From a bacterium HR40 (GTDB lineage: Bacteria; Pseudomonadota; Alphaproteobacteria; Geminicoccales; Geminicoccaceae), in assembly GCA_002898275.1 (NCBI GenBank), contig BEIQ01000002.1, forward strand, positions 434,001 through 498,000: a DNA stretch of 64,000 nucleotides, written 5' to 3'. This document shows positions 27,000 through 35,275 of the stretch, one piece after another (the first letter of the stretch is position 1; every line of letters starts with the position of its first letter). A program made the position numbers and the translations under genes. The notes below the pieces were generated by a model that did not search any database, was not told where the DNA came from, and worked only from the letters and a program-made list of their open reading frames with translations.

Positions 27000-28976
27000 A
27001 TGTGCGGCTTCGCGGGCTTGCTGCGAGCGAGTCGAGGAGTGGACGCGGCCGAGGCGGAGCGGCTTGCGCGCAATATGGTGCGCCGGCTGCGGCATCGCGG
27101 GCCTGACGACGAGGGGGTCTGGATCGAGGCCGAAGCGGGCTTTGCCGTCGGTTTCCGGCGGCTCGCGGTGATCGATCTTTCGCCCGCCGGTCATCAACCG
27201 ATGCGTTCGCCCTGCGGCCGCTATGTGCTCGCCTACAATGGCGAAATCTACAATGCGCCGGAGCTGCGCGCCGATCTCGAACGCGAGGGGGTGCGTTTCG
27301 TCGGCCGTTCCGACACCGAGGTCCTGCTCGCCCATCTGGCGCGCTTCGGCATCGACGCGACTCTCCCGCGGCTGGTAGGCATGTTCGCCTTTGCCTTCTT
27401 CGACCGCGTTCTGCGCGAGCTGTGGCTCGTGCGCGACCGTCTCGGCATCAAGCCCCTGGTCTACGGCCAGATCGGCGATCAGCTCCTCTTCGCCTCCGAG
27501 ATCGGCGCGCTCTTCGCGCACCCGGCTTTCGCGCCCTGCGTCGATCGCGAGGCGCTCGCCCTCTATCTGCGCTTCGGCTACGTCCCAGCCCCACGCTCGA
27601 TCTACCACGGGATCCACAAACTGCCTCCGGGCCATCTGCTGCGCGTCGATCGCAGCGGCCGCGCTACCCTGGAGCGCTGGTGGGATCTCGAGCGGGTGTG
27701 CGAAGCGGCAGCCGAACCGGCGATGTTCCGGAACGAGGACGAGGCGCTCGATGCGTTCGAGGCGTTGCTCGCCGATGCGGTCGCCCGCGAGATGGTCGCC
27801 GACGTGCCGCTCGGCATCTTCCTTTCGGGGGGAATCGACAGTTCCCTGGTAGCCGCCCTGGCGGCACGGCGGGCAGGCGAGCCGGTGCGCACGTTTACCA
27901 TCGGCTTCGACGATCCCGCCTTCGACGAACGGCCACACGCCCGCGAGGTGGCGCGCATCATCGGGGCGGAACACAGCGAGCGCTGTCTCAAGGTGGAGGA
28001 CGCGCTGGCGATCGTACCGCGGCTCGCCGCTCTCTTCGACGAGCCGTTCGCCGACGCCTCGGCGATCCCGACGAGCCTGCTCTGCCGGCGGGCGCGGGAG
28101 GAGGTGACCGTCGCGCTCTCGGGCGATGGAGGCGACGAGCTTTTTGCCGGCTATACCCGCTATGCCGACACGCAGAGGATCCTCGCTCTCCGCGGTCGGC
28201 TCCCCAGGTTCCTGCGCCACTGGCTGCCGCCCCTCCTCGAGCGGCTCGCCGAAGCGCGATGGGCCCGGGAAGCGGCTTCCGCCCTGCCGCCGCTCGGCCG
28301 GCTCAAGCCCGGCGACCGCATCGCCAAGCTGTGCGAGGTGATGGATGCGCCCGCCGAGAGGGTGATGCGTGCCGTCATCGCCCATCACGCGCGCCCTTCG
28401 CGCCTGCTCGCCGGGATCTCGGAGCCGCTCGAGGAGCCTTGGCGGGGTGGCCTGGCGCCGCAGCTCGGCGGGCTTCCCGAGCGGCTGCAGCTCGCCGATA
28501 TGCTGACCTATCTGCCGGACGATATCTTGACCAAAGTCGACCGCGCCAGCATGGCGGTAGGGCTCGAGGTCCGGGTGCCGATCCTCGACCATCGGGTCGT
28601 CGAGTTCGTTTGGCGCCTGCCGCGCGAACTCCGCCAGCGCGACGGTAAACCCAAGCACCTTCTGCGCCGCCTGCTCGCCCGCTACCTCCCGGAACGGCTG
28701 TTCGAACGGCGCAAACACGGATTTTCGGTGCCGATGCATCGCTGGTTGCGCGGTCCCCTCGACGGTTGGATCCGCGAACTGGTGACCCCTGGTCGGCTCC
28801 ACGATGCTGGCCCGTTCGACCCGGTTTTCGTGCGACGCCTCTTCGACGAGCATCGATCCGGTCGGGTCGACCGGCGGTTCGAGCTCTGGAACCTGCTCGC
28901 CTATCTCGCCTGGTTCCGCTTTCGCATCGAACGGCCCATGCTGCCGGCGGAAGAGGTGGCGAGCGTTTCCGCGTAA
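27000..28976 (+). CDS. asnB: Asparagine synthetase, glutamine-hydrolysing
   Basis: The 658-residue protein has an N-terminal glutaminase domain that begins with the catalytic Cys2 (MCGFAGLL), RHRGPDDEG and YNGEIYN. The synthetase domain has the pyrophosphate loop SGGIDSS near 277, FTIGFDD and SGDGGDELFAGY. In the family it amidates aspartate, though long AsnB forms also sit in polysaccharide and exosortase loci and amidate other acids. It stands alone, 96 bases after hemN, with TTGAGGATTG as ribosome site. The glycan genes of this window lie 14 kb away, so a general asparagine role is the simplest reading. Confidence 0.93.
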   Translation: MCGFAGLLRASRGVDAAEAERLARNMVRRLRHRGPDDEGVWIEAEAGFAVGFRRLAVIDLSPAGHQPMRSPCGRYVLAYNGEIYNAPELRADLEREGVRFVGRSDTEVLLAHLARFGIDATLPRLVGMFAFAFFDRVLRELWLVRDRLGIKPLVYGQIGDQLLFASEIGALFAHPAFAPCVDREALALYLRFGYVPAPRSIYHGIHKLPPGHLLRVDRSGRATLERWWDLERVCEAAAEPAMFRNEDEALDAFEALLADAVAREMVADVPLGIFLSGGIDSSLVAALAARRAGEPVRTFTIGFDDPAFDERPHAREVARIIGAEHSERCLKVEDALAIVPRLAALFDEPFADASAIPTSLLCRRAREEVTVALSGDGGDELFAGYTRYADTQRILALRGRLPRFLRHWLPPLLERLAEARWAREAASALPPLGRLKPGDRIAKLCEVMDAPAERVMRAVIAHHARPSRLLAGISEPLEEPWRGGLAPQLGGLPERLQLADMLTYLPDDILTKVDRASMAVGLEVRVPILDHRVVEFVWRLPRELRQRDGKPKHLLRRLLARYLPERLFERRKHGFSVPMHRWLRGPLDGWIRELVTPGRLHDAGPFDPVFVRRLFDEHRSGRVDRRFELWNLLAYLAWFRFRIERPMLPAEEVASVSA

Positions 28977-28979
28977 CGC

Positions 28980-29471
28980 TCATGTGCCGGCATCCGCTGA
29001 CCGTTCGGAGCTTTCGGCGAGCCGGCGCTCGAGGGCTTCGAGCAAGGGCAACTGGCCCGGCAAGATGCGCTGGCGCGCCTCCTCGAGCGCGAACCAGGAA
29101 GCACGGTCGACTTCCGGAAAGCGGGCAGTTCGACCCGAGTGCGGAGGCCATTCGAGCTCGAAGCTGTCGCTTTGCAGCTCGGTCGGGTCGAAATCGCCCC
29201 GAAACGCGAAGGCCTGGACGATCTTGCCGCTCGGCTGCCGCACCTCCCCCAAATCGACATAGGGGCCTTGCGGGACGAATCCGGTCTCCTCGCGGAACTC
29301 GCGAATGGCTGCGGCGAGGGGTTCCTCGTCGGGCTCGGCCTCGCCCTTTGGAATCGACCAGACGCCGAACTCGCGCCCGATATAGAAGGGTCCTCCCGGA
29401 TGGACCAACATCACTTCGATTCGCCCGTCGCGCCAACGCCACGGCAGAAGCCCGTAGCTCCGGCGGGTCAT
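28980..29471 (-). CDS. Nudix hydrolase
   Basis: The 163-residue protein has SYGLLPWRWRDGRIEVMLVHPGG at the start and a Nudix box at about 44-66 (GEAEPDEEPLAAAIREFREETG). It resembles the diadenosine-polyphosphate-type predicted phosphohydrolases. The start at 29471 is supported by GAGGAGG upstream; the frame extends 76 codons further without family likeness. It ends 3 bases after the asparagine synthetase stop, convergently, and is divergent from the GYD gene across a 263-bp spacer in which I see no clear site. Confidence 0.9.
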   Translation of the reverse strand: MTRRSYGLLPWRWRDGRIEVMLVHPGGPFYIGREFGVWSIPKGEAEPDEEPLAAAIREFREETGFVPQGPYVDLGEVRQPSGKIVQAFAFRGDFDPTELQSDSFELEWPPHSGRTARFPEVDRASWFALEEARQRILPGQLPLLEALERRLAESSERSADAGT

Positions 29472-29734
29472 GCGCGGATACCTCCTCGGTAGCGAACCCG
29501 GTCGCTCGACACCGGAAGAGGGGCGGTCGCGCCCACGCCGCGTCGAGCGAGAGGCCGTGCGGCCGATGGTCGACGACGGCTGCGCGGGCGGCGGCGCCCA
29601 CCCGGCGAGGATTCCGCCCCTCCCCTCGCCCTTCCGGGTGACGATCGTGGAGCGGAGCGCGGCGGCGTCCCTTCCGGGATCGCCCGCCCATGCCCACATA
29701 GGAAAGGACCCGAGATTTCGATAGGGAGGGAGAG

Positions 29735-30028
29735 ATGCCCGTCTACGTGCAACTGCTGCGCTGGACCGACAAGGGCGTGGCGGACGTCAAGCAGTCCCCC
29801 AATCGCCTCGATGCGGCCAAGGCGATGCTGCAGCAGATGGGCGGCCGTTTCCGGGATTTCTACATGACTATGGGGGAATACGATATGGTCGCCATCGTCG
29901 AGGCCCCCGATGACGAGACTTTGGCGCTCTTCGCCCTGCGCGTCAGCGCGCTCGGCAATGTCCGCACCACCACCCTCAAGGCCTTCGAAGAGGGCGAGTT
30001 CCGCCGGCTGGTGGCGAAGGTGCCGTGA
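29735..30028 (+). CDS. GYD-domain protein
   Basis: This 97-residue protein spans one GYD domain: VYVQLLRWTDKGVADVK, the signature GEYDMVAIVEAPDDE near 48-62 and a C-terminal TTTLKAFEEGEF. The family folds like dimeric alpha-beta barrel proteins; its biochemical role is not established. The ATG has GGGAGGGAGAG directly upstream. It is convergent with otnC, from which 13 bases separate it. Confidence 0.9.
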   Translation: MPVYVQLLRWTDKGVADVKQSPNRLDAAKAMLQQMGGRFRDFYMTMGEYDMVAIVEAPDDETLALFALRVSALGNVRTTTLKAFEEGEFRRLVAKVP

Positions 30029-30041
30029 GGCGGGTGGACCG

Positions 30042-30674
30042 TCAGTCGGGAAAACGGCGGCGCAGCTCCTCGACCGCGGCGGTGCTGAGGAGCCGCACCG
30101 GCCGATCGCGCAGGATGAGATAGAGCTTCGCCGTCGCCTCGAGTTCCTCGATCGCGTAGACCGCGCTCTCGAGGTCGCGACCGGCCACCACCGGCCCGTG
30201 ATTGGCGAGCAGCACGGCCCGGTGGCGATCGGCAAGGCCCTCGACCGCCAGACCGAGGGCCGGATCGCCCGGCGGATAGTAGGGGACGAGCGGCAGCCTG
30301 CCGACCCGCATGACATAGTAGGCGGTGAGGGGCGGTAGCACGTCCTCGGGATCGATATCGGCCAGGCAGCTCACCGCCACCGACCAAGTCGAGTGCAGGT
30401 GGACCACCGCCCGAGCCTCGGAGCGCTTGCGGTACATGCCCAGGTGCAGAAACGTCTCCTTGGTCGGGGGATCGCCGGCGAGGTGACGGCCTTCCGCATC
30501 GAGGCGCGAGAGGCGGGCCGGATCGAGATCGCCCAGAGAGACATTGGTCGGGGTGGCGAGGAAACCATCCTCGAGCCGCACGCTGATATTGCCGGAACTG
30601 CCGAAGGTGAGGCCGCGCAAAAACAGCGAACGGCCAAGCTCGCAGATGCGTTCCCGCAAACGCGTCTCGTTCAC
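30042..30674 (-). CDS. otnC: 3-oxo-tetronate 4-phosphate decarboxylase (class II aldolase family)
   Basis: The 210-residue protein is a class II aldolase/adducin-fold enzyme. The phosphate loop is GSSGNISVR near 26-34, the metal histidines are in VHLHSTWS near 92-99, and NHGPVV lies near 157. Beside a four-carbon acid sugar kinase it is best read as OtnC, which in the family decarboxylates 3-oxo-tetronate 4-phosphate to a triose phosphate. The GTG start overlaps the otnK stop (GTGA). The epimerase OtnI and the dehydrogenase of the published pathway are not in the window. Confidence 0.88.
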   Translation of the reverse strand: MNETRLRERICELGRSLFLRGLTFGSSGNISVRLEDGFLATPTNVSLGDLDPARLSRLDAEGRHLAGDPPTKETFLHLGMYRKRSEARAVVHLHSTWSVAVSCLADIDPEDVLPPLTAYYVMRVGRLPLVPYYPPGDPALGLAVEGLADRHRAVLLANHGPVVAGRDLESAVYAIEELEATAKLYLILRDRPVRLLSTAAVEELRRRFPD

Positions 30675-31933
30675 GGCATCACCCGAAACGCCTTGAGGAA
30701 GAAATCGGGAGCTCCGAAATTCCCGCTCTTGAGGGCGAGAGCGAGATGGGGCTCGTCCAGGGTGACGGTGGCCGGGACTCCAGGATCGATCGCCGGCCCG
30801 ATCCGCAGGGCGCGGATGCCGAGCGCCTCGACCACCGCACCCGAGGTCTCGCCACCTGCCACCACCAGTCGCCGCGTTCCCTCCCGCACGAGGGCGGTGG
30901 CGATGGCCGCCAGCGCCTGCTCGACGAGCGCCCCCGCCCGCTCGCGTCCGAGGCTCTCCTGCACGCGGGCGACCTCTTCCGGCGGCGCACTCGCGTAAAC
31001 CAGGACCGGCCCCTGGGCGAGGTGCGGACGCGCCCAGGCCATGACTCGCTCGAGATCGAGGCCCCGCGCGAGCTCGAGGGGATCGAGCCGGAGCGCCGGG
31101 TGACGACGCTGGAAGACCGCGACCTGCTCGAGAGTGGCCGCGGAACAGGAGCCGGCGAGCACGGCTTCATAGCCCGCGACCGGGGGTAATCGGTCCGCAT
31201 CGGAACGCTCGGGCAGAAGGCCGGCGGCGCGGAAATTCTCGGGGAGTCCCATGGCGACACCGGAGCCGCCGGTGATCAGCGAGAAGTCGCGGCAAGCGCG
31301 ACCGATCGCCCGCAGGTGCGCATCCTCGAGCGCGTCGACGAGGACGTGGGCGACGCCCTCGTCCCGTAGCCGCGCGAGGTGCGCGCGGATCGCCTCCGGC
31401 CCGCGGCTCACCACGCCATAGTCGGCCAATCCCACTCTGCGCCGCGTCTGGCGGCCGAGCCAACGTACGAGGTTCGAGTCGGTCATCGGGGTGAGCGGAT
31501 GATGGCGCATATGGGTGTCGGAGAGCAACCGGTCTCCGACGAAGAGGTGACCCTTGTAGAGGGTCCGGCCGTTCTCGGGAAAGGCCGGGCAGTAGATCGT
31601 CTGCGGGATTCCGAGCGCATCGAGCAATCCCTCGGCCACCGGGCCGATGTTGCCCTCGGGCGTGCTGTCGAAGGTCGAACAATATTTGAAGAAGAACTGC
31701 CGGCAGCCGGCCCGCCTCAACCAGACGAGGGCGGCGAGCGACGCCTCCAGAGCAGCGGCCACCGGTGCGGTACGGCTCTTGAGGGCGACCGTCAGCGCAT
31801 CGGCGTCCGGCACCGGATAGCCTGCCGGTGGCACGCCCACCATCTGGACGGCCCGCATGCCGTTGCGCACGAGCATGCTGCAGAGGTCGGTGGCACCGGT
31901 GAAGTCGTCGGCAATCGCTCCGAGAAGTGGCAT
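30671..31933 (-). CDS. otnK: 3-oxo-tetronate kinase (four-carbon acid sugar kinase family)
   Basis: The 420-residue protein has the DUF1537-type architecture: the substrate domain starts GAIADDFTGATDLCSMLV, with KYCSTFDSTPEGNIGP near 83-98, and the nucleotide domain has VAGGETSGAVVEALG near 360. In the family it phosphorylates a four-carbon keto acid at O4. Gene order kinase then aldolase with a 4-base overlap matches otnK-otnC. The ATG is preceded by GGGGGAGGA. It would feed tetronate carbon into glycolysis. Confidence 0.93.
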   Translation of the reverse strand: MPLLGAIADDFTGATDLCSMLVRNGMRAVQMVGVPPAGYPVPDADALTVALKSRTAPVAAALEASLAALVWLRRAGCRQFFFKYCSTFDSTPEGNIGPVAEGLLDALGIPQTIYCPAFPENGRTLYKGHLFVGDRLLSDTHMRHHPLTPMTDSNLVRWLGRQTRRRVGLADYGVVSRGPEAIRAHLARLRDEGVAHVLVDALEDAHLRAIGRACRDFSLITGGSGVAMGLPENFRAAGLLPERSDADRLPPVAGYEAVLAGSCSAATLEQVAVFQRRHPALRLDPLELARGLDLERVMAWARPHLAQGPVLVYASAPPEEVARVQESLGRERAGALVEQALAAIATALVREGTRRLVVAGGETSGAVVEALGIRALRIGPAIDPGVPATVTLDEPHLALALKSGNFGAPDFFLKAFRVMP

Positions 31934-31995
31934 TTCTGCGTCCTCCCCCGGGACCGCTTAGCGCGAGCTGCCTCGGTCGTCGAGGCGGCGGCCCG

Positions 31996-33360
31996 TCATT
32001 CCGGGATCTCGAGGCCGTGACGCGCGAGTGCCTCGCGCTGCCGCTGGGCCAGGACGGCGGCATCGAAGTCGCCGATGAGATCGACGAAGATGCGGTGCCA
32101 GTTCACTTCTGCCCGCAGGTGCAGGAACACGGCGCCGAGCCCGATGGCGGCACGGTCCAGGAAGACGAACTCGCGCGGCGGGGTGATCCCACCGAGCTCG
32201 CGCAACCTTCGATGCACCCGCAGCGCCACCTCGCGCCCGTATCGCGAACTCGCGCTCTCGTCGATGAGCCGCGGCCGATCGTCCATCAGAGGGCCATAGA
32301 GATAGGCCGCCCATTCGTTGAGGATCTCGAGGACTTCAGGATCGAGCCGTTCGAACCCCCATTTGCGGTAGGCTTCCACCGCAAGATCCTCGTCGCCGGT
32401 CAAAAGAGCCCGGTAGAGGTCGATGACGGCCTCCACCACCCGCGGGGCGAACACCCGCACGCAGCCGAAATCCATGAGATTGAGACCGAGGTCGTCGCGG
32501 ACGGTGTAGTTGCCGAGGTGCGGATCGCCGTGGATCACGCCGTAGCCGTAGAAGGGCACGTACCAGGCGCGGAACATGCGCATGGCCAGCGCGTTGCGCA
32601 CCTCTTGCGGAGCGTCGCGGAACGCCAGCAAGGGCCGGCCCTCGAGCCAGGTCATGGTGAGCAGCCGCCCGGTCGAGAGGGTGGGGATCGGCTCGGGCAC
32701 CGAGATGGCGGGCTCGTTCGCCAGCATCTCGCGATAGAGCGCCATGTGGCGCGCCTCGCGGCGATAGTCGATTTCCTCCCGCAGTCGTGCGGCGATCTCC
32801 TCGTAGATGCGGGAAGGGTCGAGAGCGCGTTCGTAGCGACGGTAAAGGGAGAAGAAGAGGCGCAGCTGGGCGAGATCCGCTTCGACGGCGGCCTCGATGT
32901 CGGGATATTGGAGCTTGCAGGCGACGATCCGCCCGTCGGCGAGCACGGCGCGATGCACCTGGCCGAGGGAGGCAGCGGCGGCCGGCTCCAGGGGAAAGTC
33001 GCGAAAGTGGCGCTGCCAGTCGCGACCGAGCTCGGCCTCCATGCGTCGGCGCACGAACGGCCGGCCCATGGGCGGGGCCTGGCTCTGCAACTGGGCGAGC
33101 TCGGCGGCATAGTCGGCAGGCAAGGCGTCGGGAATGGTGGCGAGCATCTGCGCCACCTTCATGAGCGGCCCCTTGAGACCGCCCAGAGCCGCGCGCAGGC
33201 TGCGGGCGTGGTCGGCGTCGAACAGCGAGTCGCCGCGCAAGCGGCGCGAGGCGACCCGGGCGGCCTCGGCGGCGAGCGTCGAAGAGACGCGAGCATACCG
33301 TCCGAGCCGCGCGGCAAGCCGGTTCTCGCTGGTGCCGCCGATCACCGGATCGCCGCTCAC
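31996..33360 (-). CDS. ABC1/UbiB-family atypical kinase
   Basis: The 454-residue protein has the ABC1 hallmarks: the KxGQ-like LKGPLMKVAQMLA near 62-74, the alanine-rich loop PAAAASLGQVHRA near 128-140, VACKLQYPDIEAA, HGDPHLGNY and DFGCV as metal and catalytic motifs. Members bind or hydrolyse ATP and support ubiquinone synthesis; it lacks the C-terminal membrane pair of UbiB itself, so it is called only at family level. The GTG start overlaps the pepF stop (GTGA). Confidence 0.92.
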   Translation of the reverse strand: MSGDPVIGGTSENRLAARLGRYARVSSTLAAEAARVASRRLRGDSLFDADHARSLRAALGGLKGPLMKVAQMLATIPDALPADYAAELAQLQSQAPPMGRPFVRRRMEAELGRDWQRHFRDFPLEPAAAASLGQVHRAVLADGRIVACKLQYPDIEAAVEADLAQLRLFFSLYRRYERALDPSRIYEEIAARLREEIDYRREARHMALYREMLANEPAISVPEPIPTLSTGRLLTMTWLEGRPLLAFRDAPQEVRNALAMRMFRAWYVPFYGYGVIHGDPHLGNYTVRDDLGLNLMDFGCVRVFAPRVVEAVIDLYRALLTGDEDLAVEAYRKWGFERLDPEVLEILNEWAAYLYGPLMDDRPRLIDESASSRYGREVALRVHRRLRELGGITPPREFVFLDRAAIGLGAVFLHLRAEVNWHRIFVDLIGDFDAAVLAQRQREALARHGLEIPE

Positions 33361-35186
33361 CCCGCCGGCTCCAGGCTCGCCTCGAGCTCGTCGATGTGGC
33401 GCTCGATCACCGCGAGACCTCGCCGCCAGAAAGCCGGATCGCGCGCATCGAGCCCAAAGGGTGCGAGCAGTTCGTCGTAGCGCAACGTGCCGCCCGCTTC
33501 GAGCAACGTCACATATTTTTCCGCAAACCCTCGCGGCTGTTCGCGGTAGACGTCGTAGAGGGCATTGACCAGGCATTCGCCGAAGGCGTAGGCGTAAACG
33601 TAGAACGGGGTGTGGACGAAGTGGGGGATGTAGCTCCACCACACCCGATATTCGTCGCGGAAGGTAAAAGCCGGCCCGAGGCTCTCGCCCTGCACCCGCA
33701 TCCAGATGTCGCCGATCTCTTCGGGTGTCAGCTCCGCCTGCCGGCGCCGGTCGTGCAGCTCGATCTCGAAATCGCAGAAGGCGATCTGGCGGATCACCGT
33801 GTTGATCTGGTCCTCGATCTTGGAGGCGAGCAGCACCCGGCGGGCCGTCGGGTCGCGCTCGGCGGCGAGCAGCGCCTCGAAGGTCAGCTGTTCGCCGAAC
33901 ACCGAAGCGGTCTCGGCCAGGGTGAGGGGCGTGCCGGACATGAGATAGCCCTGCCGGGCCGCCAGCACTTGGTGCACCCCGTGGCCGAGCTCGTGGGCGA
34001 GGGTCATGATGTCCCGATTGCGGCCGAGATAGTTGAGCAGCACATAGGGATGGGCCGAGGGCACGGTGGGGTGGCAATAGGCCCCGCTGTCCTTCCCCGG
34101 ACGTGGCGGGGCGTCGATCCACCGACGGCTGAAGAAGGGCTCGAGGATCGCGGCGAGCCGCGGCGAGAAGCGGTCGTAGGCGGCGAGCACGATCTCCTTG
34201 GCCTCGACCCAGCTTCGCCGACGATCGGGATCCTCGGGCAGCGGCGCATTGCGGTCCCAGTATTCGAGCCGATCGAGCCCCATCCAGCGCGCCTTGAGGC
34301 GGTAATAGCGGTGCGAGATGCGCGGATAGGCATCGCGGACGGCAGCCATCAACGCGTCCACCACCTCGTCCTCGACCTGGTTGGCGAGATTGCGGGCGGA
34401 GATGGGACGCGGGAACTTCCGCCAGCTGTCCTCGAGGTGTTTGTCCTTGGCGATGGTGTTGAGGATGCGGGCGAACAGCCGCACGTGCCGTCCCAGCACC
34501 TCGCTGATGGCGGCGGCAGCGCGCCGGCGCTCGTCGCGGTCGCGGCTCTGCAAGCGGTCGAAGATCTCGGCGGTGGTGAGCTCGCGGCCATCGAAGGGAA
34601 AACGGAGCGCCGCCGCGGTGTCGTCGAACAGCCGTACCCAGGCCGCTCGGCCGGTGACCGACTTCTCGTGCAGCACCCGCTCGATGTCATCGGGCAACTG
34701 GTGGGGCCGGAACAGGCGAACCTCGCGGATCCACGGCCGGTAGCGGGAGAGGAGGGCCGAGCCGGCGATCTTGCGCTCGAGCTCCCCGTCTTCGATGCGG
34801 TTGAGCTCGAGGGTGACGAACAGCAACCGGGTCGAGATCTCGGTGACCCGCTCCCGCACCCCCTGGTAAAAGCGGCCGATGCGGTCGTCCTCGCGGTTGA
34901 TCGAGGCGAGGAGCGAGGCGTAGGAGTGGATCCGGCCGAGGCGCTCCTCGACCGCCTCGTAGGCGACGATCAGCCGGCCGAGGGCATCGCCGTCGAGGTC
35001 GGCGAGCCGGCCCGCATAGTCACGCTCGAGCCGCTCCGCCTCGCTCGCAGCCGCCTCGAGATCGGCGGCGAGCCGCGGATCCTCGGGCGAGGCATAGAGA
35101 TCGGAGAGGTCCCAGATCGGGAGGGTCTCCGCATCGTCGGTGACCAGGGCCGCACCACTGCCGCCCGCGAAATCCGTAAATCCCAT
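33357..35186 (-). CDS. pepF: Oligoendopeptidase F-type M3 metallopeptidase
   Basis: The 609-residue protein is a PepF-like M3 peptidase. It has IWDLSDLYAS at the start, a long helical domain, the zinc motif HELGHGVH near 395 with the downstream glutamate in LAETASVFGEQ, and the conserved PHFVHTPFYVYAYAFG. In the family it degrades short peptides in the cytoplasm. I start at the ATG at 35186; the open frame continues to 35504 but over the divergent ligase gene. It is coupled to the downstream ABC1 kinase by a 4-base overlap. Confidence 0.93.
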   Translation of the reverse strand: MGFTDFAGGSGAALVTDDAETLPIWDLSDLYASPEDPRLAADLEAAASEAERLERDYAGRLADLDGDALGRLIVAYEAVEERLGRIHSYASLLASINREDDRIGRFYQGVRERVTEISTRLLFVTLELNRIEDGELERKIAGSALLSRYRPWIREVRLFRPHQLPDDIERVLHEKSVTGRAAWVRLFDDTAAALRFPFDGRELTTAEIFDRLQSRDRDERRRAAAAISEVLGRHVRLFARILNTIAKDKHLEDSWRKFPRPISARNLANQVEDEVVDALMAAVRDAYPRISHRYYRLKARWMGLDRLEYWDRNAPLPEDPDRRRSWVEAKEIVLAAYDRFSPRLAAILEPFFSRRWIDAPPRPGKDSGAYCHPTVPSAHPYVLLNYLGRNRDIMTLAHELGHGVHQVLAARQGYLMSGTPLTLAETASVFGEQLTFEALLAAERDPTARRVLLASKIEDQINTVIRQIAFCDFEIELHDRRRQAELTPEEIGDIWMRVQGESLGPAFTFRDEYRVWWSYIPHFVHTPFYVYAYAFGECLVNALYDVYREQPRGFAEKYVTLLEAGGTLRYDELLAPFGLDARDPAFWRRGLAVIERHIDELEASLEPAG

Positions 35187-35275
35187 GGACGTTCTCCACT
35201 CCCTTGGCAACCGATATAAGGACGCCGTCCGGCGGTTCCAGGCAAAGGCTCCGCGCCACCCCAGGGGAGGGAGCG

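Noticed and set aside
26532-28853. A 773-residue minus-strand frame opposite hemN/asnB
   Set aside because: It is antisense to asnB, whose glutaminase and synthetase motifs are unmistakable; the frame has no motif of its own.
29472-29734. A possible gene or regulatory site in the 263-bp spacer between the Nudix and GYD genes
   Set aside because: Only shadow frames and two similar CCTTCCGGG words are present; no convincing promoter, repeat or frame was found.
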